Positions 17,133 through 23,804 of a stretch of 33,184 nt of DNA are shown here, one piece after another. The notes under the pieces were generated by a model that worked only from the letters and a program-made list of their open reading frames with translations, made no database searches and was not told where the DNA came from. The stretch is from Opitutales bacterium. GTDB taxonomy: Bacteria; Verrucomicrobiota; Verrucomicrobiia; Opitutales; T3Sed10-336. Each line of letters starts with the position of its first letter. Position 1 is the first letter of the stretch. The position numbers were made by a program, and so were the translations under genes. The stretch spans positions 1-33,184 of the forward strand of contig SLTG01000070.1 of NCBI GenBank assembly GCA_007130045.1. The letters run 5' to 3'.

Positions 17133-18686
17133 TCACGGGCCCGCCCGTCGCCACTCATGCCGGTTCCTCCACAAGAGTTGCTCCGACGCCAGGGGTCCCC
17201 ATGACCCTGCAACATAGCTTCCCATCCCTCGAGGCCCAAGGCTTTGCCAGTGCTCCAGGACGGGCGTGATCAGCCTCCAGGAGGCTTCCGTTTCGTCGCC
17301 GCGGATAAAGAGCGTGCTGTCGCCGATCATGGCATCGAGAATCAGGCGCTCGTACGCTTCCGGGGTGTTCGACCCGTAGGTGGTCCGGTAGCGGAAATGC
17401 ATTTTGACCGGTTGCGTGCGGGTTTCCAGGCCGGGGATTTTGGAATTCAGAAGGAGCGTCGTTCCCTCATCCGGCTGGATCTGGATCACCATGGTGTTGG
17501 AGGCGAGATCGAACCGCTCGGCGTCACCGAACAGGATGCCGGGAGGGCGCTTGAACTGAATCGCGATCTCGCTCACTCGGCGGGCCATTCTTTTGCCAGA
17601 GCGCATGTAAAAGGGCACGCCCGCCCAGCGCCAGTTGTTGATGCTCAGTCGAAGCGCCGCGTACGTTTCCGTGCCGGAATCGGCTGCGACACCCTCCTCT
17701 TGCTTGTATCCCGGGACCTTTTTCCCGCCGATCAATCCTTCATCGTACTGGGCGCGCACCACGTCGCCGTCCCGTTCGTTCGGGTTCAGCGGCTGGATCG
17801 CCTTAAGGAGCTTCACTTTTTCGTCACGGATCGCCTCGGGGTCCAGGGAAACCGGCGGCTCCATCGCAGTGAGGCTGAGAAGCTGCATGGTGTGATTCTG
17901 GATCATGTCGCGCGTCGCGCCGCTCTGCTCGTAGTAACTGCCGCGCGAACCCACGCCGAGATCCTCCGCGACGGTAATCTGGACGCATTCGACGTAACGC
18001 CGGTTCCAGAGGGGTTCGAAGATGGAATTCGCGAAACGCTGGACGAGGAGATCCTGGACCGTTTCTTTGCCGAGGTAATGGTCGATGCGGTAAACCTGCT
18101 TCTCCTCGAACTGCTCGGTGATCACCTGGTTCAATTCCCTCGCAGAGTCGAAGTCGCTTCCGAACGGCTTTTCGATAACCACTCTTGAGGCGCACGGACT
18201 GTTCTGATGCCGCCGGGCCAATCGGCTGGCGCCCAGGTTTTCGAGAATCGGCTTGAAGACCGAAGGAGGCGTGGAAATATAGAAGAGCGCCTGCACGTCA
18301 CGCCCCAAATCCTTTTCGATTGTATCAATTCTGGCGCTCAGCCCCTTGTAGGCGGAGTCATCGTCGTAATCGCCGCGATGGTACACGGCGCTATTTTTCA
18401 CACGTTCCCAGATATCGGCGTTGAGTTCGCGGCGGGAATGGGTTTGCACGGATTTAGTGATACCTTCGCGAAAGGCCGCGTCGGAAACGTCCTTTCGCCC
18501 GTAACCGATCAGGAAAAAGTTCGGTGGCAGGAGATTGTCCAGGCAGAGATTGTATATGGCAGGGACCAGCTTGCGGGCTGTGAGATCCCCGGATGCTCCG
18601 AAAATCACGATCACCGTGGGCGGCGCCCCGCGGTGCTTGCTCAATCCCTGGAGGAAGGGATGTCTCTCTGCTTCGCTGTTCAACAT
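17133..18686 (-). CDS. zwf: Glucose-6-phosphate 1-dehydrogenase
   Basis: Oxidises glucose-6-phosphate to 6-phosphogluconolactone with NADP+ and opens the oxidative pentose phosphate pathway, a main source of NADPH. The 517-residue product has the dinucleotide-binding GASGDLT at 30-36, IEKPFG at 171-176, and the substrate and catalytic motif RIDHYLGKE at 200-208. The downstream EQSGATRDMIQNHTMQLL segment is also typical. I chose the ATG at 18686 (MLNSEAERH); a possible start 13 codons upstream adds residues unlike the family. opcA follows after 27 bases, so enzyme and effector are co-expressed. Confidence 0.97.
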   Translation of the reverse strand: MLNSEAERHPFLQGLSKHRGAPPTVIVIFGASGDLTARKLVPAIYNLCLDNLLPPNFFLIGYGRKDVSDAAFREGITKSVQTHSRRELNADIWERVKNSAVYHRGDYDDDSAYKGLSARIDTIEKDLGRDVQALFYISTPPSVFKPILENLGASRLARRHQNSPCASRVVIEKPFGSDFDSARELNQVITEQFEEKQVYRIDHYLGKETVQDLLVQRFANSIFEPLWNRRYVECVQITVAEDLGVGSRGSYYEQSGATRDMIQNHTMQLLSLTAMEPPVSLDPEAIRDEKVKLLKAIQPLNPNERDGDVVRAQYDEGLIGGKKVPGYKQEEGVAADSGTETYAALRLSINNWRWAGVPFYMRSGKRMARRVSEIAIQFKRPPGILFGDAERFDLASNTMVIQIQPDEGTTLLLNSKIPGLETRTQPVKMHFRYRTTYGSNTPEAYERLILDAMIGDSTLFIRGDETEASWRLITPVLEHWQSLGPRGMGSYVAGSWGPLASEQLLWRNRHEWRRAGP

Positions 18687-18780
18687 GGAAAACCCAAACA
18701 GAAAATCAAAGCCGGTGGAACACAAGTCTTATTCCCGATTACCGTCAATCGGCGGGGCCCGTGCGCGGGATCGGGGGTTT

Positions 18781-19206
18781 TCAACGAACGCGGAAGTTCT
18801 TCGGGAAGAGAGGGATATTTTCGTAATGCAGAATCCGCTCCTTCTCCGGCGCATGGAGTGTCACCTCCACGACGTCGAACCGGAATGACAGGGGGCGCGC
18901 CGAAATTCGCCGAAGATAGGACTTGATCGCCCGCCGGAGCGCTTCTTTTTTCTTTTTGCCGACCGCGGCAAAGTAGCCGGGCACCAGGCCCGCTTTGCTG
19001 CGGGTCTTGACTTCCACGAAAACAAAGACCTCGCCGTCGCGGCCGACTATATCGATTTCATCCTTTCCCGCCCGCCAATTGCGAACCAGAATCCGGAACC
19101 CTTTCCTGCGGACAAGGAATTCCTCCGCCAGGCTCTCTCCTGTCCGGCCGGTTCTTTTGCTGGCGGGCTCGGCTTCGTCCCGTCTCCACAACCTTCGGGG
19201 CAACAT
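18781..19206 (-). CDS. yraN: UPF0102 (YraN-family) putative endonuclease-fold protein
   Basis: The 141-residue product matches the YraN/UPF0102 family. It has the opening GRTGESLAEEFLVRRKGFRILVRNWR, then a restriction-endonuclease-like core in which Asp49-Glu50 and Asp52 (DEID) and Glu65-x-Lys67 (VEVK) supply the usual metal-binding pattern. Cellular function is not well established for the family; a link to DNA metabolism is inferred from the fold. The ATG at 19206 gives a short basic leader (MLPRRLWRRD); an upstream start at 19281 would add a cysteine- and arginine-rich stretch unlike the family. It lies 94 bases before zwf and may be the first gene of that operon. Confidence 0.9.
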   Translation of the reverse strand: MLPRRLWRRDEAEPASKRTGRTGESLAEEFLVRRKGFRILVRNWRAGKDEIDIVGRDGEVFVFVEVKTRSKAGLVPGYFAAVGKKKKEALRRAIKSYLRRISARPLSFRFDVVEVTLHAPEKERILHYENIPLFPKNFRVR

Positions 19207-19308
19207 ACGCGATACGCTACGACGCGAACAGGCGCGCAGGCAAGGCGTTTTGCGCGTCACGAACGACGCGCGCGGCGTCAACGCCCGAATCTCGGAAACA
19301 GCACCCCC

Positions 19309-19328
19309 CGGCCGGCGCGCGCCGGCCG
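19309..19328. terminator. 20-base perfect G/C-only palindrome
   Basis: Bases 19309-19328 are a perfect palindrome made only of G and C, 42 bases past the stop of the minus-strand H1-like gene and about 100 bases before yraN starts. It can form a very stable hairpin with a small loop on either strand. There is no T run. A terminator or mRNA end for the H1-like gene is the simplest reading. Confidence 0.5.
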
Positions 19329-19370
19329 TTCAAGAAGGTGGTTGAACCTCGGTCGTCGCCCGGGCATTCG

Positions 19371-19871
19371 TCAGAATGCCGGATAACAAACAAGCCGTTC
19401 TCCCCGCGGAACCCGAAAATCCTCTCCGGTCGACCAAATTTCGTCGTTGATCAGAACTTTGCACACGACCGGGCCGGGCGCCGAATCAGATGACCAGACC
19501 CATTCGTCGGCATCCACGCAATCCATCGGCACCCCCCGATTCCAGCTCAATTCGGCGCCTTCACCGCGTATGTAAAGCGTGTTTCCAAAGCCGATGTCAA
19601 CCTTGGCGCTGAGAGTCGTGCGGGAGTTGGCGGATCCCCTGGTCGATACGGTTGGCGCTTTTGCGGCGGCAGGATCCGGGACTTTCGCCGCCGACGCGGG
19701 TTTTGCCGTGGACGGTCTTGCTGCTTTTCCCGCAGCGGCGGTAGCTGCCGCGGAGGTTTTCCGTTGGCCTGTTTTCTTCTTTGCCGAGCTGGAGCTCTTA
19801 CTGGAACGCGTCTGCTTCCCGGTGGCGCCGGAGGCGCTCGTCTTCTTGGTTGAAGTAGTCTTCTTGGCCAT
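19371..19871 (-). CDS. H1-like basic N-terminus fused to carbohydrate-binding-like domain
   Basis: The 166-residue product has two distinct halves. Residues 1-65 are low-complexity K, A, S and T with 13 lysines, 3 arginines and no acidic residue before Asp66, resembling bacterial histone-H1-like proteins, and suggest nucleic-acid binding. After an Ala/Pro linker, residues about 88-166 form a compact beta-rich domain: VDIGFGNTLYIRGEG, LSWNRGVPMDCVDADEWVW, then CKVLINDEIWSTGEDF. The tryptophans and the 'KVLINDE.W..G' pattern remind me of the CBM20/CBM48 starch-binding fold, which is inference from pattern only. I chose the ATG at 19871. A hairpin (19958-19974) lies upstream and a GC palindrome downstream, so it is probably transcribed alone. 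Function unknown. Confidence 0.75.
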   Translation of the reverse strand: MAKKTTSTKKTSASGATGKQTRSSKSSSSAKKKTGQRKTSAAATAAAGKAARPSTAKPASAAKVPDPAAAKAPTVSTRGSANSRTTLSAKVDIGFGNTLYIRGEGAELSWNRGVPMDCVDADEWVWSSDSAPGPVVCKVLINDEIWSTGEDFRVPRGERLVCYPAF

Positions 19872-19957
19872 AAAGTTCAAATTGGATCGTTATAATGTAT
19901 GCAAGCAAGTGACCTTTAACACCAAATCTCCGTGGAGCACAAGATCAATAGTGGGCC

Positions 19958-19974
19958 CGCGGAAAATATCCGCG
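19958..19974. repeat. Small inverted repeat upstream of tRNA-Ala
   Basis: CGCGGA (19958-19963) and TCCGCG (19969-19974) pair around an AT-only five-base loop, in the divergent space between the H1-like gene and tRNA-Ala. It could be an operator or a leader hairpin. AT-rich hexamers near 19890-19900 are possible -10 elements for the H1-like gene, but I could not assign a convincing promoter pair. Confidence 0.35.
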
Positions 19975-20083
19975 TCATGCCACGCCCGAAAACTATCCCT
20001 GTTTGATCTTACGCCGATTCCGGATAAATTTCTTGATTTACTTGAGGAGAGCTGCGATTCAATGTCTGGACTCATTCTTAAAT

Positions 20084-20159
20084 GGGGCCGTAGCTCAGTT
20101 GGAAGAGCGCGTCGTTCGCAATGACGAGGTCGTCGGTTCGATCCCGATCGGCTCCACCA
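20084..20159 (+). tRNA. tRNA-Ala (anticodon CGC)
   Basis: A full 76-base cloverleaf reads GGGGCCG / GCTC-GAGC / CGTCG-TGACG / GTCGG-CCGAT / CGGCTCC with encoded ACCA at the 3' end. The anticodon loop TTCGCAA gives anticodon CGC, decoding GCG. The acceptor stem has the G3-U70 pair that is the main identity element for alanyl-tRNA synthetase, which confirms the amino acid. Confidence 0.97.
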
Positions 20160-20250
20160 GCCTTCGCTCGCAGCAACGCGGAGAGTGAAGGCTGTCACGC
20201 CGTAGTCCCCCGGACGGAGGCGGACCTCCTACACGCCACAGAGTTCAACC
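20160..20250. repeat. Inverted-repeat element abutting the tRNA-Ala 3' end
   Basis: Immediately after the tRNA, AGCCTTC (from the last tRNA base, 20159) pairs with GAAGGCT (20187-20193), with inner CTC/GAG support. A second GC-rich block follows, with GTCC/GGAC and a GGAGG/CCTCC pair around 20205-20230. It has no T run and no reading frame I recognise. From memory, closely similar hairpin blocks recur in intergenic regions of other Verrucomicrobiota, often next to tRNAs, but I cannot check that here. A dispersed repeat or a processing hairpin for the tRNA transcript are both possible. Confidence 0.5.
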
Positions 20251-20324
20251 TGCGAGACGACGGCTTGGCATGCCGGCCTTACCCTGCGATTCCTTATTCA
20301 TGACAGTTCCCGCCGTTCTGACTT

Positions 20325-20356
20325 ACGTTCACAGACGATTACGTTCACAGACGATT
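20325..20356. repeat. Perfect 16-base tandem duplication
   Basis: ACGTTCACAGACGATT occurs twice in direct succession (20325-20340 and 20341-20356), and the two bases before the first copy also match the end of the unit. It lies about 110 bases before the glycosyltransferase start. The rest of 20251-20463 shows no gene. The duplication could double a regulatory site or be a recent slippage event. Confidence 0.9.
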
Positions 20357-20463
20357 CCGCTGGACATTCTCGCTGAATCGTGGTTATTACAAAATGTTGG
20401 TACGATAAAGCGTATTGAAAGGTTGTTTCGTATGGGTTTCACCCGTCAGGAGCGGAGCGAGCT

Positions 20464-21756
20464 ATGAAAATCCTTCACCTCAGCAATTATTATCCGCCCT
20501 TCTACGAAGGCAGCACGGAAATCCAATGCCAACAACTGGTGGAGCAACTCGGCAAAAAGAGCGATCGGCAGCAGCAGGTGCTGACTTCGGATTACGTGCC
20601 GCAGGAAACCGGCGGCAGCGGTAGAATCAGGCACGTTTTTCGCGAAATCCAAATCGCCGAGCGCGAGGAACGCCAGGAAGGCGTTTTCAGGGAACTGACG
20701 CTTCATAAGAACTCCTCAACGGATAATTCGTTCTGGAAACTCTACCGGCAGGAGCGTCACAATGTTGAAGTGTTTCGACGGCGGATCGACGAGTTTCGTC
20801 CGGACCTGATATTCGTCTGGGGATTCCAGGGCCTTTCGGGATCGCTTTTGTTCAGTATCGACCAGTGCGGCATTCCCTGCGCCTACGGGGTTTTGAACAA
20901 GTGGCTGACGCTATGGCTCAAAAAGGAGCCTTGGCTGGACATGTGGTACCACGACAGCCACACCAACGAGTCCATGTTCAAACACCTGATCGAAAGCATG
21001 CATCTGAGCGAATCGATCAGGCGGAAAGCTCCCTTCGGAAATCCCAGGAAGATCTGTCTTCAGCGAAGTTTTTTCTGCTCGGAATCATTGAGGTATTTAA
21101 CCGGGCGTGAAGGATTCGCGGTGAGCGACGCCGAGGTCATCCCCTGCGGCGTGCCTGTTGAAAAATTCTACCCCAAAAGCACCTACCCGGATCGGTTGCG
21201 CCACCTCCTCTACCTTGGCCGGCTCAATGAAGACAAGGATCCCATGACCGCAGTCAATGCTCTCGAAATCCTTCACCGCAAAGGACACAGGGAGTTTACG
21301 CTCGACATCCACGGCCGGGGCGAACCCGCGTACGAGAGCCGTCTGCACGACGCCATACGGAGAAGCAACCTTCGCGGTGCGGTTGGCTTCAAGGAAACCA
21401 GCGAGGAGCAACAGCACGTCACTCTCTATTCGTACGACATGTTGCTCTCGACCTCAAAATGGACGGAGCCCTTTCCATTGATGCAACTCAAAGCCATGGC
21501 CGCCGGCCTTCCCGTAATCAGCACCCTTGAAGGCGGACACGCCGAGTTGATCCGCGACCGGGAAAACGCCCTCGCCTTCAAGACTTCAAATCCCGAAGAC
21601 CTTGCCAATAAGATTCTCGAGTTGTCATCCGATCCAGAGCTGGTCAAGAAGCTGACCACCGCCGCCCACGAAGAGGTTCAGAGCAAATACTCGCTAAGCC
21701 ATGTTGCGAACCGGGTGGAATCGTTCATCGAAAAATCCCTCCACACCGCAGCCTGA
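20464..21756 (+). CDS. GT4-family glycosyltransferase (group 1)
   Basis: A 430-residue GT-B fold enzyme expected to transfer a sugar from a nucleotide donor to a cell-surface glycan or lipid; donor and acceptor cannot be told. The N-terminal domain opens MKILHLSNYYPPFYEGSTE. The C-terminal donor domain has LLYLGRLNEDKDPMTAVNALEIL, LDIHGRGE and the late motif TEPFPLMQLKAMAAGLPVISTLEGGHAELI. In this family an E-x7-E pair usually contacts the donor: here Glu335 is present, but the second position is Lys343. GGAG six bases before the ATG (20454-20457) sets the start. No other glycan gene adjoins it; the convergent neighbour is an acyltransferase, so a role in envelope lipid glycosylation is possible but unproved. 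Confidence 0.88.
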   Translation: MKILHLSNYYPPFYEGSTEIQCQQLVEQLGKKSDRQQQVLTSDYVPQETGGSGRIRHVFREIQIAEREERQEGVFRELTLHKNSSTDNSFWKLYRQERHNVEVFRRRIDEFRPDLIFVWGFQGLSGSLLFSIDQCGIPCAYGVLNKWLTLWLKKEPWLDMWYHDSHTNESMFKHLIESMHLSESIRRKAPFGNPRKICLQRSFFCSESLRYLTGREGFAVSDAEVIPCGVPVEKFYPKSTYPDRLRHLLYLGRLNEDKDPMTAVNALEILHRKGHREFTLDIHGRGEPAYESRLHDAIRRSNLRGAVGFKETSEEQQHVTLYSYDMLLSTSKWTEPFPLMQLKAMAAGLPVISTLEGGHAELIRDRENALAFKTSNPEDLANKILELSSDPELVKKLTTAAHEEVQSKYSLSHVANRVESFIEKSLHTAA

Positions 21757-21794
21757 AACGGGCGTTGAATCCCGATTGATCCCGTGCGCCTTAG

Positions 21795-22463
21795 TCACCC
21801 GGATGAAGGTTCGGCAATTTCTTCTCCCATGGTGAGCAGTCTTTCCTTCCACATCCGGGTTCGTACGGCCAAATCCTCCTCCATTTCCTCCGGCTCGACA
21901 ATCGCGGCCCGCACAGTCACGGAAGAAAAAGGCCTGGGGAGATAAAAGCCGTCCCAGCTTCGCATCCGCCAGGCCGAAGAAAACACGGCGTTCAGCAGAA
22001 GAACCCGCGTTCCGGTCCGCGTCGCCAACATCGGAGCGCCGGATTTGAAACTGTACGCCGGCCCCCGCGGGCCGTCCGGAGTGATTCCCGCGTCGTTTCC
22101 CTCGCGCAGGCGCGCCTCCAGTTCCCGCAGCGCTTCACGCCCCCGACGGCTGCTGGATCCGCGCACGGCGTGCATGCCGTTAAGCGACATGAACGCTGCG
22201 AGCCAGGCCCCGTCACGACTCGCGCTGATCAGGCAATACGTCGGCCGCGGCGCCCGAAAACGGCGATAGCCTTCCGCCGCGATAAAAAGACGGTTGTGCC
22301 AGAAGACAAGAATCGTCGGTTTCCCGGTGTCCGTCAGCATCCGGAGCTCGTCGTCGGCCACCTGAAAACGCAGGGTGCGTCCCCACAGCCGCATCGTCAG
22401 GCTCAACGGCCAAAGAAGCAGCTTCCGCCACCGATCGAGAAAATGGATTTCGTGCTTTGACAA
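21795..22463 (-). CDS. DUF374 lysophospholipid acyltransferase-like protein
   Basis: The 222-residue product belongs to the DUF374 branch of the LPLAT superfamily, whose better-known members transfer acyl chains to lysophospholipids or lipid A precursors. Conserved blocks are VFWHNRLF with His56 as the expected catalytic base, SASRDGAWLAAFM with Asp84, RGSSSRRGREAL at 101-112, and the substrate-site motif TPDGPRGP at 128-135. A hydrophobic N-terminal segment (about 14-28) fits membrane association. The start is a TTG at 22463; an ATG at 22397 would cut into the hydrophobic segment. It lies 61 bases downstream of the VWA gene on the same strand, so the two may be co-transcribed. The acyl substrate is unknown. 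Confidence 0.88.
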   Translation of the reverse strand: MSKHEIHFLDRWRKLLLWPLSLTMRLWGRTLRFQVADDELRMLTDTGKPTILVFWHNRLFIAAEGYRRFRAPRPTYCLISASRDGAWLAAFMSLNGMHAVRGSSSRRGREALRELEARLREGNDAGITPDGPRGPAYSFKSGAPMLATRTGTRVLLLNAVFSSAWRMRSWDGFYLPRPFSSVTVRAAIVEPEEMEEDLAVRTRMWKERLLTMGEEIAEPSSG

Positions 22464-22524
22464 ATCCCTGAATGAAAGCTCCCCCGCATCCGGAGTCGAT
22501 AAGAATTCTCAATTCCCCCTCACC

Positions 22525-23535
22525 TTAAAACTCACGGATCTGGCCGCTGAAGTCCCGCACCAACCGCCGCATTTTCTCCGCGTGGTCCGACCGCATTTCG
22601 AAGCCCACGACGTTGATCCGCACGTCCGAGGCGGCGTCACGTTGCAGGACGCGCAGGGTCGACTCCAGCCGGGAATAGGGAATCTCCGGATAACTGTAGT
22701 TTCCAGGTGTGCCTTCCCTCCTGTTGAGTTGCCCGTCGGTCACCAGAAAGATCACGTCGGGATCAAGCGCAAACGCTTCCGCGAATCCCGCCTCGTGACC
22801 GTAATACGGCTGGCCCACGACGGCCCGCGGGTTGCCGCGCAGATTTTCCGGAACCCAGGCTTTCACCGATTCGATGTTCCCCGCCGTTGCGGGGGCAAGG
22901 TAATTCTCGAAGACCCGCGCCCCCTGGCTGAATTGCACGATCCCGAAAAGCGTGCCGGAACGCAATCCCTCGACAAGCCCGATGATCTCCTCCTGGATCC
23001 GGTCGATCGTCACTCCCCGATTGCGCGCCTTGTTGATGACCGATGCCGAGGTGTTCACCAGAATGACGATTCTTTCGCCGGTGTCCTCGATCCCGAAAAA
23101 CGAAGAGGTGGACTCGACACTGTCCAATCCGCCAAGCGCCCCCATGATCCCCGAGTCGCTCAACAGAGCGTGGGCGTCCTGGGCCATGAAATCCGAACTC
23201 TCGAACGGCGAAAACTCCGACGATGCATCCATCGGGATTGCCGGCATCCCGTCGGGAACCAGCGCGGAAGTTGTCAGGCGCTCCATCATGCGCGGATCGC
23301 TCGCCGCCTGCTGGAACTCCGACACCGCCACGCGATGGTCCAGTTCCCGCTGGGGCAAATACACCGTCCTTCCGGCCTCAAACTCCGGCTCGGATTGCCG
23401 CGATGGCGTCATCACCACCACCACCCCCGCCACGAGTATGATCACCCCCTGCACGAGCAACGCCAGAATGAGCGAGCCGCCCTTCCATGACCCGGTGCCG
23501 GAAAGTGTCTCTCTTATCTGGGGGTAAAAACTCAT
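22525..23535 (-). CDS. Membrane-anchored VWA-like protein with altered MIDAS
   Basis: The 336-residue product has one membrane helix at about 20-43 and then a long extracytoplasmic region. Residues about 150-336 look like a von Willebrand factor A domain: RIVILVNTSASV, LFGIVQFSQGARVF, VIFLVTDGQLNR and a final RINVVGFEMRS. In a canonical metal-binding MIDAS the first strand ends D-x-S-x-S; here it is Asn161-x-Ser163-x-Ser165, while the later Asp267 (TDG) is kept. The region 44-150 is linker-like. No MoxR ATPase or partner VWA gene is adjacent, so it is not an obvious MoxR-VWA system. The DUF374 gene follows. Function unknown; metal binding is uncertain. Confidence 0.75.
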   Translation of the reverse strand: MSFYPQIRETLSGTGSWKGGSLILALLVQGVIILVAGVVVVMTPSRQSEPEFEAGRTVYLPQRELDHRVAVSEFQQAASDPRMMERLTTSALVPDGMPAIPMDASSEFSPFESSDFMAQDAHALLSDSGIMGALGGLDSVESTSSFFGIEDTGERIVILVNTSASVINKARNRGVTIDRIQEEIIGLVEGLRSGTLFGIVQFSQGARVFENYLAPATAGNIESVKAWVPENLRGNPRAVVGQPYYGHEAGFAEAFALDPDVIFLVTDGQLNRREGTPGNYSYPEIPYSRLESTLRVLQRDAASDVRINVVGFEMRSDHAEKMRRLVRDFSGQIREF

Positions 23536-23621
23536 GCCTTGGGATTCGGGATCGTCACAAATACATCCAACTTCAGCGGAAGGTAGGGGATTTCAGAAAT
23601 TTTGAAAGCAAAAATTTTGTA

Positions 23622-23660
23622 TTGGGCGCTTGACTCACCCCTCTTTAAAGCACAGCTTTA
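23622..23660 (+). promoter_or_regulatory. Possible promoter and small hairpin upstream of tRNA-Asp
   Basis: A weak promoter pair, TTGGGC (23622-23627) and TTTAAA (23644-23649) with a 16-base spacer, would start transcription shortly before the tRNA; a TTGACT at 23630-23635 is an alternative -35. TAAAGC (23646-23651) and GCTTTA (23655-23660) form a small hairpin ten bases before the tRNA. The promoter call is tentative. Confidence 0.25.
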
Positions 23661-23670
23661 CTGGTTTCCG

Positions 23671-23744
23671 GGGGTAGTAGCTCAGTTGGTTAGAGCGCCT
23701 GCCTGTCACGCAGGAGGTCGCGAGTTCGAGTCTCGTCTATCCCG
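23671..23744 (+). tRNA. tRNA-Asp (anticodon GTC)
   Basis: The cloverleaf reads GGGGTAG / GCTC-GAGC / CCTGC-GCAGG / GCGAG-CTCGT / CTATCCC with discriminator G73, as expected for aspartate. The anticodon loop CTGTCAC gives GTC. The bases after the discriminator are CCG, so the final A of CCA is not encoded and must be added by the CCA enzyme, unlike the alanine tRNA in this window. Confidence 0.97.
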
Positions 23745-23751
23745 CCGGTTT

Positions 23752-23790
23752 AGCGCCGACGGCAACAGCCGCCGGCGTTCCTGTTTTCCC
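23752..23790 (+). terminator. Intrinsic terminator of tRNA-Asp
   Basis: A 12-base-pair stem with one mismatch and one G-T pair (arms 23752-23763 and 23768-23779, loop AACA) is followed by CCTGTTTT (T run 23784-23787). It begins five bases past the tRNA. This is the clearest intrinsic terminator in the window for its own strand. It lies between the tRNA and the stop of the convergent udg gene. Confidence 0.8.
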
Positions 23791-23804
23791 TTCTCCGGCC
23801 CGGG

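Noticed and set aside
20084-20463. Integrated mobile element at the tRNA-Ala 3' end
   Set aside because: The tRNA 3' end is a common integration site, but no integrase and no repeated tRNA fragment is found in the window.
22525-23535. MoxR-VWA or terminal-oxidase-linked VWA system
   Set aside because: No AAA+ ATPase or second VWA gene is adjacent, so only a single VWA-like protein can be supported.
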